NCBI GenBank assembly: GCA_015680905.1
Contig: CM027379.1
Location: 93,333,501-93,397,500, forward strand
Direction of reading: 5' to 3'
DNA: 64,000 bases
Origin: Coptis chinensis
Taxonomy: Eukaryota; Streptophyta; Magnoliopsida; Ranunculales; Ranunculaceae
Below are positions 12,451 to 24,774 of the stretch, in pieces. The notes below the pieces were generated by a model, which did no database searches, was not told the origin of the DNA, and saw only the letters and a program-made list of their open reading frames with translations. Each line of letters starts with the position of its first letter. Position 1 is the stretch's first letter. The translations under genes were made by a program, and so were the position numbers.

Positions 12451-13250
12451 TTTGGGTTAAATTACGAAAATACCCCTAAGAACTTAATCACCCCTTATTT
12501 GCCACCATTAAAGCAAAAAAGCAACTTTGTTGGCCACAGTGTTCTTAGTTATGAGGTGCAACTGCAACAAGCAAGGCTTAATGTCATTTGAGTTGTAGCT
12601 TGAAACAGTTTCACTCATGTATTCTAGCCTGGGAAGGTTTTCCATGTTTACCATTTTTCTCCCAGTTACTTTAGAGAATGGTTTTGCAAGTAGCTGCTTT
12701 CCTTTGAAGCTTATATTTTTTTCGATGGAAAATTCACTAAACCATTTTTTTTTTTTTCCTATCTTTTCGTTTTCTTTTTATTGTTTCAAGACCATAATGC
12801 AATGCCTTGCCATCTGTTTCCATTGCAAAGAGGTGTATTGATATTTTTACTAGATTCTGTGGGACTTATTCTTTTTAGGTTATGAGGATGTTGGGTTAAC
12901 TTTTTTAAGTGTAATGCAATCGCTTTTGTGGACCATATTATATTCAACTTGGGTTTCGCCAAGAGATATTACAAAGTGGGTAGCTCCATTATGTGATGTT
13001 TTTTTTTTTTTTCTCTGTATATATATATCTAAAAGTAGTACTTTGCAGTTGCTTTGGAAGGAAGCAACAACAAAGTACAACTGATAATGTATGTCTCACA
13101 AGCATGTCCTATATCCAATGGGACCCCAGTTTGACCACATAAAAATATTTCCCATGCATTGATTACTTGCATTTTTGCTTCAATCTTCTTTTTAATTTGG
13201 ATAATTATACTTACTAATGTCTCTTTTTCTTTTCCAATTTGTTGTTTTAT
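12450..13250. other. Non-coding AT-rich stretch
   Basis: Poly-T and AT-rich DNA with no convincing gene. Short frames at 12,617-12,841 and 12,880-13,080 are T-rich and unrecognised. Confidence 0.5.
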
Positions 13251-14225
13251 CAGATTCAGATTGGTTAAGGTATATTGATAAAGAAAACTTGGGTGGATGT
13301 TGTTCGAATCGGCAGATTATGGAAATTTGGCCAAAATCTTATTTTTTGAAGAACTAATATTATTTAGTTGATGGCTTTGAAGATTTTGTAATTCAGTATA
13401 TTGGAAGAGACTAATTGTATGGATGCTCAAATAATGATTTTGGATGATCTTAATTAATAAAATATATTTTGCTATAATTTATTGTGAATGAATACATCCG
13501 ATCGGGTGTTTTTAGTTTAATCATAAATTGTATCAAGGCAGGTTTATATAAATTGAAATGATTCAAAATAATGCGTAATACCTATTATATATATGAGTAA
13601 ACCCATTTGCAATGCCGGAGCTCGTTGTAAAGAATTAGGTGCCGCAAATGTGTTTAAACAATTACCAACACATACATTTGGTGCGCTAAAACCACTAGCG
13701 GGGGTAGCTAAAAACACACTTTTGGCAACGCTTTGGCGCAGCTAATGGTTTAAACCTTTTGCGACAAAGACCTAGGGCAGCTAAAAACACACTTTTGGCA
13801 ACGCCTTTGGCGCTAATGGTTTAAACCTTTTGTGACAAAGACCAGAAGCTAATGCTTTGCTTCTTTTGTGACGCCAGAGGGTGCAACTAAAAGTAACCAT
13901 TTTGCAACGCTTAGCAGTGCACTAAAAAGAACATTTTGCAACGCCAATCGCCTCCAAATAGTTTAAATATTTTAAAAAATCATTTTAGTTTGGCAAAATA
14001 CTTTAGCAACGCTTAATAAAGTAATAGCAATGGGACAAGGCGTTGCAATAACCTTCAAGCTTTTATGACGCCAATTGTTAAGGCCTTCATTTAGCTTTTT
14101 GTGACCCAATTTTTTGCAGCGCCTTTGTGACGCCCACATTGGCATTGCCATTGATCATTGGCAGCGCTTTTTCGTACTTGTAGCGACACCAGATGGCGTT
14201 GCAATTGAGCCTTTCTGTTGTAGTG
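13250..14225 (+). mobile_element. CACTA-type transposon 3' end, copy A
   Basis: The element ends with TTTCTGTTGTAGTG at 14,212-14,225, the reverse complement of a CACTA terminus (CACTACAACAGAAA). For about 600 bp before it, short motifs such as TTTGCAACGCC, AGCAACGCTT and GTGACGCC repeat in both orientations, as in CACTA subterminal regions that bind the transposase. The more distal part (13,250-13,600) also resembles 16,660-16,920 of copy B. No transposase frame is visible, so it is non-autonomous or truncated, and its 5' end was not found. Confidence 0.65.
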
Positions 14226-14379
14226 AACCATGCCATAGTATTCTTTGATATACAAGTGAGAACCTTATAGGTCTTCTTTTATTTTGCCAATTTTTTTGTG
14301 ATTATACCAGCGAAACAGACATATCTTTTACGTTTTTTTATTGCTCGAGTATGCTGACCATATTGATGATTTCTTGTAG

Positions 14380-15265
14380 TTTGAAGAGTATAGCAAAATG
14401 GTTTATCTTGATCGACGCTGATATTCAAGTATTTGAGAACATAGATCATCTCTTTGACACACCAAACAGGTACTTCTATGCTATGATAGACTGTTTTTGC
14501 GAGAAAACTTGGAGTCATTTGCCTCAGTACTCAGTTGGGTACTGCCATCAATGCCCTGATAAGGTGACATGGCCTGCTGAGATAAGGTCTCCTCCATTGT
14601 ACTTCAATGTTGGGATGTTTGTCTATGAACCTAGCAGACTAACTTTCGAAATCTTATTGAAAATCTTAGAATTGAATCATTGCTCCAACACCCTTTATAG
14701 AGCAAGTGAGTTCATCACTTTTCTCAGTAGATTGTTATGATTGTTATGGTTACATCCAGTTGAGGAAACATCATTTCTCTAGTTTATTATTGGTCATTTG
14801 GTCCTCACTACATAAAAGCGGTACTGTAACTATCTTTAAATTTACTAGTTTTAAATTCTCTAATTCTTTGAGATTTAATAAAATTGAATTTAGGAGATAT
14901 TACACATTTACACCTGAAATATACTAATTTTAAGTATTGTTATTTACATCATTATGTAGTTTGAATAAAATAGTAAAACAATGATGATTCATGTATGATA
15001 AGTATCATTAACCACCAACATCACCCCTATACACGACAAGAGTTGTGGATATAAAAGTTGATAATATTCTTTATTTACTAACTTGTATGTTGTGGAAATG
15101 TCAAGATTTCTTGAACAAGTACTTCAAGCATGTCTACAAGCCCATCCTTTTGGTGTACAATTTGGTCCTAACCATGTTATGGTGGCACCTTTGAAAACGC
15201 TGAGCTTGAGAAGGTCAAGCTACAAAGTGGTTCACCTTTGTGCCGTTATAAGCCTCTTTCACCTT
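14380..15265 (+). pseudogene. Galactinol synthase pseudogene fragment (two internal exons)
   Basis: Galactinol synthase (GT8 family) makes galactinol from UDP-galactose and myo-inositol for raffinose synthesis. Exon A (14,380-14,705) starts after TTCTTGTAG, reads FEEYSKMVYLD, shifts by one base into DADIQVFENIDHLFD (the GT8 metal-binding DxD), then FYAMIDCFCEKTWSH and YFNVGMFVYEPS, ending at a CAA|GTGAGT donor. Exon B (15,105-15,265) reads DFLNKYFKHVYKP, then LVYNLVLTMLWWH, a stop, and further shifted pieces ENAELEKVK and KVVHLCA. The first exon and the C-terminal end are missing and the exon B acceptor is degraded. It is a clear pseudogene lying between two CACTA 3' ends, possibly captured by such an element. 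Confidence 0.85.
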
Positions 15266-15454
15266 AAATAGTACGCCTATTGGTATCTTGCTTGGAGACT
15301 TGAGAGTACTCATTAAAACAATTTTATTTATTTGATCCTTCTTTTAATCTTAGAGTTTTGTTTAATTTGACAACCAATAGGGATCCCACCATGGAGGTAC
15401 ACTTTGGCGAAGAATATTGCTTTGTCTTTGCAAAATAAAGTTAAAGCTTTTAAC

Positions 15455-15550
15455 TTTTTTTCAGTTATTCTTTGATGTTCTTTAGCTTCTATTTTATGGA
15501 ATTAAAATTGAACTTTTGTTTGTCAGTAATGCAATTTATTTTTTGTATTT
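15455..15550. repeat. Dispersed repeat, copy 2 (copy 1 at 5,860-5,950)
   Basis: Shares the ordered motifs listed for copy 1. It lies just downstream of the galactinol synthase relic. Confidence 0.5.
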
Positions 15551-15559
15551 TTTTTTTCT

Positions 15560-16650
15560 GAAACTAAAATTGAACTATAGTGCTTGGTGTTGGTATTATA
15601 TTTATATGGTTATTATGACATGTAGTTGATATTTGATTACTGTAGAAATGATTTGAGGCAAGCAAATGAGTGAGGGTTTTTTATTATTGAAACTGAATTG
15701 GATTTACAAACTATGATTTCAGGATTTGAACATAATATTTTGTATATGTATGCATGTTTTTGCCCTGCTTTGAACACGATAGATATGACCATCTAAGCTG
15801 ATGAAGTTCAAATTTGTTATGGTTCTAACTTCTAAAATTTAGCATACCTAAGATCTGCTCATCCATGTCTTTTTATCCCAGGTTCAGAATAGAACTCGAT
15901 TGATCCACATGTACATCCGCTAGTACCAAATACTATACTAAAATTATATTAAGTTAATTAGCTACCGCATAGCGTATTAGAAGTGGAATGCAATGTAAGT
16001 TGTTCTGCCCCCTTCATGCTTTCGGAGGAGTTTTTAAATGTTCTGCCCCTCTTAGACATGAGCCTAAGGATGCCTTAAAGCCGCATTCTAGCTAGGGACA
16101 AAGTTGTTTGGGTGCCAACACATTAAGTGATAGTTTCATTGTCGGATCTCTTATTCTTTGGCACCGTGCATGCTTTTCAGGTTGTACAATCTATTTACAC
16201 TTATCTTGGGACTGGTATTTTAGGTGGATCTTGATCCTTTGCATTGGTTCACCTTCGTGTTCCCCGGACTCTCTCAGAGTGCAATTTGTTGCCCGATGGA
16301 GACATATTGATGTGCACAACCACTAATTTGGTAGTGTTGTGTATGGAAATGGAGAGGTTTGTTACCTAAGCAAGCATATTTTCTTTTCACCTTGAACAAA
16401 TTTTGTCTTGTAAACTGAATTTAATCAACTCACTTGTTCTAAAGTAAGTTTTTACAGGGACAAGTCTTAATATAGTTTTTTTTTTTTTCCATAGTGCAAA
16501 AGGTGGGGATCATAATTGTGGCAATGGTGTTTGTGCATTCTAGGTCCATAATAACTTTGACTTGGTAAAAATACTTACACATGTATTGCTTATTTGAGTG
16601 CATTTTAGTTTTTTTATTGTTTTAGATTTTTTTGTTTGTTTTAAGTTTAC
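15560..16650. other. No recognised gene
   Basis: AT-rich sequence. The frame at 16,108-16,326 (+) has no recognisable domain. It may belong to the interior of the CACTA copy B element. Confidence 0.4.
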
Positions 16651-16659
16651 TTATGTATT

Positions 16660-17457
16660 GTTTATTTGTTGTACAAGATTGGCCGATCGGTTGTGGTAGA
16701 TGAATGAAGAAATCTTCAGTAGATGTTCAAATCAGTAGATTGTAAAATCTAGTTTTTGTGTAATGTCTATATTTAGTTGATTTCGTAAAGATGATATGAT
16801 ATGATGTATTGTCAAAGACTAATTGTCTAGATTCTTCATATACTTTTTGTAAATGATGATAATAGTTAATGAAGTATAGTTTGTTATGATTTATTGCTAA
16901 TTGAATATGGTGTTTTATTGTATCTACATACATAAATTTCAATGGGTAGAATTTTCCAAATTAAAAATCATAATGATGAGTAAATGGTGTTTAGTATCTA
17001 GGTATGATATTGCCAACCTAAAGGTGCGCAAAAGCATGGCACTTGAAATGGGTCAGGCGGGACTAAAACAAATACCTTTTATTGTGACGGTCATGCTTTT
17101 AAAGGTGCAAAACTTTTTGCCATTAGTTACTAGCAGCCTAAAAGAAAACCTTTTGCAACGCCAAATGGTAATGCTATAAGTAGTTTTTGACGCCAAAGCG
17201 CCAAATACTTTGAATTTCTTTAAAAATCAATTTAGTTTAATAAAATGAAGTAGCGATGCAGATAAAGTATTAGCAACGCAAGCATAAAAAATAGAAGCTT
17301 TTGCAACGCTTATTAATGCGCCACAATTAAGCTTTTTGTGACCCATTTTTAGCAACACCAGCGACATTATCTTTGTTTCATGTTGTAAATTGATCATTCG
17401 GCGACGCTTTTAGGACTTTTAGCAACGGGCGCCGCAATAAACCTATTTTGTTGTAGT
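16660..17457 (+). mobile_element. CACTA-type transposon 3' end, copy B
   Basis: Related to copy A: same order of AGACTAATTGT-like sequence, then subterminal motifs GCAACGC, GTGACCCA, TGATCATTCGG/TGATCATTGG and finally CTATTTTGTTGTAGTA at 17,442-17,457. The last base is A instead of G, so the canonical CACTA end is mutated to TACTA. No transposase is visible. Confidence 0.6.
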
Positions 17458-17859
17458 ATGGCAAGAGTATCTAATTTGTTTACTCAACAATAGATATCTC
17501 AGTATGTCCACTCATACCATGCAAGTGTTGTCATCCCTAATGACAATTCCAAGGATACTTTGCTCCCACTTGGCAACAACCGCTTGTAGGTTTAGACAGA
17601 ACCTTTCTATGAAGCCTCTGTTCTTCTTATCCAATTATAAGAAGGGGCATGACTTGCTAAAGAGGGTCCACCCCTTCCCATAAGGTTTAGTGACTTGTCA
17701 AGCTAAACTCCCACTGTTTAACATGGAAGTGACTGTTCATGAGGAGTGAACGAGTCAACCCCATCGACATACATATGAGATGATAAATAAAGATAATGAG
17801 AATGCAATCGATCTGGAAAGAATGCACGCTTATTCATTAAACCATCAAAGTGTTCTTAG

Positions 17860-19915
17860 CATAATCACATCCTCTTTAACCCAAGCATTTTACATGTGCA
17901 TCCTCTTTGAATAGGTTTGGTCACTGGATCAAACCATTTGATCGCTGGATATATGTTGTAGAACCACTTTTCTTCAAGATCATTTGTCGACGAGTGGTAC
18001 TTTTAACTCTATATGTTTGGTTCTTCCATGGTACTTTGGATCTTTAGCATATACAAGAGCAGCCATGTTGTCAAATCCGTGATGTGAACCGGTTCAAGAA
18101 ATTTTGAGAACACTAACAAGTGTTCGAGGAATCGCCCTGAGCCATACAACCTCCTATGTGGCAGAGCAAAGATGCAATATACTCGGCTTCCATACTTGAA
18201 AGTGCTATGGAAGTTTGTTTTGTTACTCCAGGATATAGCACCTCCATTCATTATGTAGGTATATCCCGAAGTCGACTTCCTCTCATCAAGGTCTCCAGCC
18301 CAATCGCATCGGAGTAAACCCAATCAATTTTAAGATATTTCCCTTGGTAGACAAGTGAGTAGTCCACGGTGCCTTTTAAGATACCTCATTATCTTCTTGA
18401 CAACCCTTCCATTGTGTGACCCCGGATTTGTTTGGAACCTTGATACTAACCCAACTGCATAGCAGATGTCCGGCCTTGTACACAAACAATATTGCATACA
18501 TAAGGCTTCCGGACAGGCTTGAGTATGGTACATTTTCATAGCCCTGAAGTTTCAAGAGGATTCTTGGGAGACATTTTAGAACTCAAAAACTCTCCTAGAC
18601 TTCATGGGAGATCCACTTGCTTGCAATCAATCATGTTGAATCTTTCCAAAATCTTTTGATATATGTCTCTTGAGGCAAAGATAACAAGCTGTTTGGGCGA
18701 TCACGAAGTTATTTTAACTCCTAAGACATAACTAGCTTCACCCATGTCCTTCATTTCAAGTTTAATGACAACCACTCCTTAGTGGAATTTATCAATGCCT
18801 TATTGTTACTCCCGCTAACAAAATGTCATCCACATATAGAGATAGAATCACAAAACTAATTTTAGATGTCTTGACATATACAATGCAATGGTCCTCATTT
18901 ATCATTTCAATTTGTCTTGAAGCATAGCTTCATGGAATCTCAGATTCCACGCCTAGAGGCCTGTTTTTAAAACCATATATGGATTCTGCCTTTTACATAC
19001 ACTTTGTGTTCCCCGACTTTGATTGAAAACCTATGGGTTGATCCATAGATTTTCTCTGCAATTCTCCATTGAGAAAAGCAAGCTTTTGACATCCATCCGT
19101 AAAGCTCTAAATCTAAGTGGGCAAACTATCGGACAAAGGGAGACGATGGAGGCAAATCTCACCACTGGGTGAGAAGGTGTCCTCATAGTATTCCTTCTTT
19201 TGGGTGTAACATTTTGCAACAAGCCTGGCTTTGAATTTGTCTATGTTCCTTTGCATTTTTTCTTGATCTTGAGAACCCACTGCTCCTAATAGATCTCTTT
19301 GTTTGGAGGTAGATCAACTAAGTCCCATACTTTGTTTTTCTCTTCATCGACTCCAATTCTTCCTTCATACAGTTTCCATCCACTTACTTGTATTGGACCT
19401 AGAAATAGCCTCCTTAAACGTTTTAGGTCTCATCCGATATTTCTGTAAAGCGCATTGGTCATATTTATCTCCGCTTCAATCTCAAACCGACAAGTTTGGG
19501 GATATAGCCTCTAACACTCTTTACTTAGGTCGATTGATCAATCGATCAGCTTGACCAATGCCATTGTCACCGAATCAGGGTTGATAAAAGTTTCATCTTC
19601 ACCTTTGTTCATCGCCAGCTTATAAGGTTGTCGACTTTCATAAAGTTGTATATCCTTATCAACCTCACCCCTCATCGGGTATTGATCCTCTAAGAATCTG
19701 ATGTTACGTATTTCTATTTATGTGACATGCCCTTGAGTATCCTCCCCCTAGGAAGACATACCCCTTAGAAGTCTCATTGCATCTTATAAAGACACACTTC
19801 TTTCCAGGAGCACTCAACTTCCCAAATTCTCGATTTTGAGAAGTGACAAAGGCTGCATACCCCATGGTCTAAGGTAGTTCAAACGGGTTGTCTACCACCC
19901 ATAGTTCAAGGTGTT
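17860..19915 (-). mobile_element. Ty1/copia retrotransposon fragment (integrase end, RT, RNase H)
   Basis: Minus-strand pieces appear in copia order. Near 19,860-19,700 is an integrase C-terminal region (YAAFVTSQN and KKCVFIRCNETSKGYVFLGE). At 19,222-19,031 is RT with PVVRFASI and MDVKS. At 18,539-18,330 is the palm and connection (CTRPDICYAVGLVSRFQ and RVVKKIMRYLKRH). At 18,323-18,009 is RNase H (DWAGDLDERKSTSGY and GAISWSNKT). Frames are broken many times. The part 18,664-19,155 duplicates 1-490. The element stops abruptly near 19,915 where GC-rich gypsy sequence begins, suggesting that the gypsy inserted into it or that the two were joined by rearrangement. No LTR was recognised. Confidence 0.85.
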
Positions 19916-22463
19916 GTAAACGCGGGAGGCGTGGTATGCGCGACTTCGGTCAGTGGGAGTGGCGACTGTTCTGGAACGGTCATGGATGGGAACCGGCGAA
20001 CTTGATGAAGGGCTGGCCGGATACCATACGTCGGATGGAAATCGCGCAATGTGCAGTGCGTGGAATTATCGATCCGTTAGTATAGCATGTTAACATCTAT
20101 TCGTTGCTTTGATCTGTTTCGCGTGTGTGCCTTGTGGCGACTTGTCCCGTGGGTTCCAAAAGTTAAGAAAGTGCGGAGTTATTTGAAAGCTGATAGAATG
20201 TGTCTTGAGGTTGGTGAAGAGTTAACGTCGCGAGGCGGCAAGATGGGCGTGTGTGAGCTCGAGGTCTGGAAGGCACATGAAGCTCGACTCTGTCGAAGAT
20301 CTTGAGAACAGAAGGCGAAGATCACGGCGAGAAGTTAGAAGGAAGCGAGGAAGGTAACGTTCGATTGCTTTGGCATGGAAGTGGGAGGTGAGCGATTATA
20401 CCCTGTAAGAAAATTGCTCAGAGGCGTACTAAAGGTCTGACGATCACGGATCTTGCGACTTCTGAATCGGAAATGGAGTACAAAGCTTTGAAGGAGGAAC
20501 ATGCCGTGCGTCCGGTACCACGTGGAGCAGTCACGAGGCGTCGGTGGGGCGATTGGGTCTTCCTGATCATACCGAAAAGTGGTGTCTGAAGGCTGGAAGC
20601 ATTACACGATCTTGTTGATGAGTTTAGAGCTGGACGGGATATCGATCAGTGGAGGGAAGGCTGGCGAGGTGGATGGAAAGCGTTTGAACTGGCCGGTAGT
20701 AAGTGCCCATAGATTTTGTGAATTTATTTTTGTTTCTTAATAGAGCTTATATCTTGTGATACAATAGAAGCGGTTTCACGGGTAACACAGGCGATTCGTT
20801 TTTCTTGTGTGGTTGTACTATACTCTTGGAGCAAAGTGGTACCCGTGCTGGCGGTCCGGGGTAACCATCTCTGCGATGTTATTTATTAATGGCCGGGTTG
20901 GATTTCACGAAAGTAGTCCACCAGATTTCGGCCTAAACGATCTGAAATAAAGCGGTAAACCCGAAGTTAGTTCCTTGTTTTCATCTCGGTGTTGGCTATT
21001 TGTTTTGCTGTGTGCTTATTTCGTTTGCTTGGTCATAGCTGAATGTGATTAGGCTAGCATAGCAGGCGTGGTATGTGCGTTAATTTAGCCACTTAGGATG
21101 GCCCGGTAAAAGCGTGGATGAAATCCTATTTGGGTTATACGCCCGAGGCGTTGTTCCAGTGCGATTTATTGATCGCGGCAACCCGAGTGTTGCTTCAAGT
21201 CATTGACCTGCGATGTGGGCCGAGGGGGGACGGACATAATGATAGCGTCGCGGATGGCGTTTGGCGTCTGAAGGCATTATGAGGCTTCGGGAAAAGGCGT
21301 TTCCTAAGGAATATAAGCGGTTCTTTACATACCATCAAAGGTATTTGGCCATCGTTAGTCTGCTTGCTGCTCTCTTTCTTCTTAAACTCTAACCCTATCG
21401 CCCGTGCTACGCTCTTCTTGCTTCTTCACGAAGATGCGTGATTCCTTCTTTGTAAATGTTATTCGTTTGAGAAATATCTAAGTTAAGTGTTAAGCCCCGG
21501 AAGCCGTAGTAACTTTCTTTTAGGTTGGGATGGCTAAGATGTCAGTCGTTTGTGAAGAAACGCCACTATCAATGGAGGAGATGGAGTTTGAGCCTCATGT
21601 TCATGAAGCGTCGGGGAAGAAAGGGTCGCGGAGGAAGCGAAGGGTCATAAATCCACCGAGGAGAGATAGTCGCTTCTGGCGGCATTGTATTAAGTCGTTG
21701 GTCGCCACAGTGTGGTGAAACTCATCGTCGTTTGGTGAGCACAACGAGTTGGGGCAAAGGTCGCCCGATTCATAGGTGAAATTTATTTACGCCATGTAAG
21801 GATGTGGGGGCCGAATTCTACTACACGGGGAGGCCGGGGAAAGAAGCGGATGGTAAAAGCGCTTCGGTGTAGCTTCCACTCGGCCCCATAGCGACTAAGC
21901 GTTACGAAGGGATTGTGCTAGATGGTGATAAAGCGAGGTTGAGGGCGAGGACATGGGGACACTCTTTGGGGCGATGGATATGGCCCTTGTTTGTTTGAGT
22001 TCCCCGATAGCTTAAAGGCATTTGTCACCGACTTTTCGATGGAGTTTGGTGGTCCCTAAGCGTGTTCATGCGGTTTCTTGCGGGGTATGATAAGGTGAAA
22101 GATCGACAATCCGGCGTTCGAGACTAATGGGAACCGCGACGTGGGTTTGGGTTGATCTGCGAAGCTGGCGTGGGGGTGGACAAGAAGAAACTAGAAGTGA
22201 TGTCCACCAAGTACCCGAGCGTAGCTTCTTTGAAACTGGCGTATCGGGTGGTGGATGGATGTGAAATTGGGAAGGGAAAGAATTGGCGGTTGTATTTGCT
22301 TATCTTAAGAAATGTCGAGGAAGGTGGGCGAAGAAATGTATCTTTTGAAGCCTATCGCCTATGCGCTCTGGACGAAAAGTATATTGACCGAGGTCAGAGG
22401 TCATCGACATCTTTCTTGACTAAAGCGCCCCGCCCGGAGAACAAGCATGTCATTCCGAATTGA
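19888..22463 (+). other. Antisense reading frames in the 3' region of the Tat-like element
   Basis: Downstream of integrase the strand opposite to gag-pol carries several frames (19,888-20,085; 20,087-20,305; 21,530-21,718 with a basic KKGSRRKRR patch; 22,152-22,463). Antisense ORFs at this place are known in Tat elements such as Grande. The pieces are separated by stops and shifts and I recognise no domain, so this may be a decayed antisense gene or chance GC-rich frames. Confidence 0.35.
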
Positions 22464-22819
22464 TAAGGTGATCATCATCGACTCTGTCGGTCGTAAGTTG
22501 TGAGTATAGTCACATTCCTCTCTCTTATCACGAGAGCAAACAATAAATTTTGTGTTTTCGGGCTTGCCCCGAAGCGGTTAACACTTTTATTCCGGAGGGC
22601 CCGGTTTCCGAAAAGCGGTTCTTATATTTTGTTTATTTTGTATGAGATGCCGATCTGGATTTTCCGGTAGTCCCGCCGGTCGGTGGGCATATCTTATTGC
22701 AATGCCGGTCGAATATTGTTATTGGTTGTGTTTCACATGCATGTTATGTGTTACGTGTATGATGCATGTAGCTTCGCGATAGGCGAGTGTTTGCTTCGTG
22801 GAGGGCGTTCTGCGTTTTT

Positions 22820-23400
22820 AGTCGATCCTGAAATATAGGTCCTTGGAGCTTACAAAGAATTGGAGGAGGCTAAGAAGCTGGAGCTCTGGTAATCGCTTAA
22901 GACTAAGTAACGGCCCGAAATGTTTCGCTTTTAGTCGATCCTAGAAATATAGGTTCGGCGTTACAAGAATTGGAGAGGCTATTAAACTGTAGCTCCACGA
23001 GAAATGTACGCGCTTCCGTTGAAGGCGTTCTCGCTTTAGTCGATCCTAGAAATATAGGTCCTCGGCGTTACAAAGAATTGGAGAGGCTAAGTAGCATGTG
23101 AGCTCGAGGAAGTATGCGCTTCGGCCAGAAGTTCTTCGCTTTAGTCGATCCTAGAAATATAGGTCCTCGGCGTTACAAAATTGGAGAGGCTAAAGTAGCG
23201 TGAGCTCGAGGAGGCTATGCGCTTTCGGTTTCGCGTTAGTTTAGTCGATCCTAGAAATATAGGTCCTCGGCGTTACAAAATTGGAGAGCTAAGTAATGTG
23301 AGCTCCCGAGGTCGCTGCGTTGAAGGCGTTCTCGTTTATCGATCCTAAAAATATAGGTCCTCGGCGTTACAAGAATTGGAGGCTAAGTAGCTGAATGTAC
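22820..23400. repeat. Tandem repeat block, six units of about 96-113 bp
   Basis: The core AGTCGATCCTAGAAATATAG starts at 22,820, 22,933, 23,038, 23,143, 23,243 and 23,339. Each core is followed by GTCCTCGGCGTTACAA and GGAGAGGCTAA-like sequence. Period shortens from 113 to 96 bp by small deletions. It sits between the integrase end and the antisense-frame region, where Tat elements usually carry tandem repeats. Confidence 0.9.
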
Positions 23401-23499
23401 CATACAACTAATGGAAGTAGATAGTATCGGTCGGCGTCAAAACTTGTCTTACATTAATGAAAACAAAAGATTTACAACATGAATGGCTCTCTTGATAAA

Positions 23500-24700
23500 A
23501 TTTTTAGTAGATAAGTATTCCAAAGGTCGAGGCAACATCTTCCCCTCTTGGGTTCTTATCCGGTATGCTCCATTGCCAGCGGCCGGCGTTCCGCGATGTA
23601 GGGGCCTTCCCATGTGGGGGCTAACTTGGAATCGTCCTGCGTCTTTTGAGCACTAGGTCTCGCGGTTGAAAAACCTAGGATGAACTTCGCTTATTGTAGG
23701 AGTTCTTGAGTTCTTTGGTAAGATCGCGACTCGGCCCACTAAGTCTAAGTCTGGCTTTTCTTCCAACAGTCGGCGTCTGGGGATAACACGAGTCGTTATA
23801 CCTGACTCAACAAGTTACGATCGAGTTGTAGTGACCAGGTCATTTCGGTGGGAATTACGGCCCACATGCCATAACATAAGGAGAATGGCGACTTCGCCCG
23901 GTCTTTGGAAGCGGCGTGGTCGCGGTGAGCCCATAGAATGTTTTCAACTTATTTGGCCATTGGCTCTTATTCTTTTCAATCTTTTTCTTCAAATTTTCCA
24001 AGATTGCTTTATTCGCGGCTTACGCTTGGCGTTACTCACGAGCGTCTTCATGGAGTAGAACAGCGTGAATGATCTTCCACTTGGCTAGGAACTCTTTAAC
24101 CGTTTGACCTTTGAATTGAGGCCCGTTGTCCATTACTAGCGTATGTGGTAAACCAAATCGGGTGATAATGTGAGTCCGGATGAAGTTTGGACATGGGACT
24201 CTTTTGGCGTGTCGAGAGGAATGGCCTCGACCCACTTGGTGAAGTAGTCGGTGGCAGCTAGGACAAAGCGGAAGCGATTTTACGTGGAATGAATGGTCCC
24301 ATGATGTCCATGCCCCCACATGTGAAAATGCCGCGGGCTCATATCTTGTCGGTTAGCGGCGGGTTGGATATATTGGGCCGAGCGTTTGGCATTTGAGACA
24401 TTTGAGGGCGTATGCTTTAGCATCGATCGCATCGGGGCCAGAAATATCCTTGAGAGATGGCCTTGTGGGCTAATGGCTGACGCCGGCGTGATTTCCACAT
24501 TAAGCGCCGTGGATTTGGCAAAATCAATCGACCGCTGCGGGGTAATGCATCGTAAGTGTGGGCCACCAACCGGATTTCTGAATAAGCTTGTTTTGGACTA
24601 AACAATAACGCCCGAGCTTGATAAAGAGACCTGCGGCCTTGAGTGCGCTCCTCGGGGGCGTCGCGTCTTGGATATAATCGATGATGGGGTCGCATCCATG
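23500..24700 (-). pseudogene. Gypsy integrase (degenerate)
   Basis: From 24,695 downwards there is a zinc-finger-like N-terminal part (AHTYDALPRSGRL and GYFWPRCDRC), then core pieces including IITRFGLPHTLVMDNGPQFKG with the second catalytic Asp (written here as the IITRFGLPHT part followed by LVMDNGPQF). Then come VFQPRDLVLKR-like and PPHGKAPTSRNAGRW/GPYIAERR-like C-terminal sequence near 23,560. At least four frame changes. Confidence 0.8.
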
Positions 24701-24774
24701 TTTGGCTCAGGCAATCGGAGAGGAAATAGGTAAACTTATCAAAGGTATGAAAGTGGAACTTGGTATGCGGTCGA

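Noticed and set aside
13600..14225. Many short GCAACGC/GTGACGCC repeats as an array or origin
   Set aside because: Irregular spacing, both orientations and a CACTA terminus at the end identify transposon subterminal repeats.
22820..23400. Regular repeats that could suggest a CRISPR array
   Set aside because: Units are about 100 bp, lack unique spacers, and lie in a plant retroelement; they are ordinary tandem repeats.
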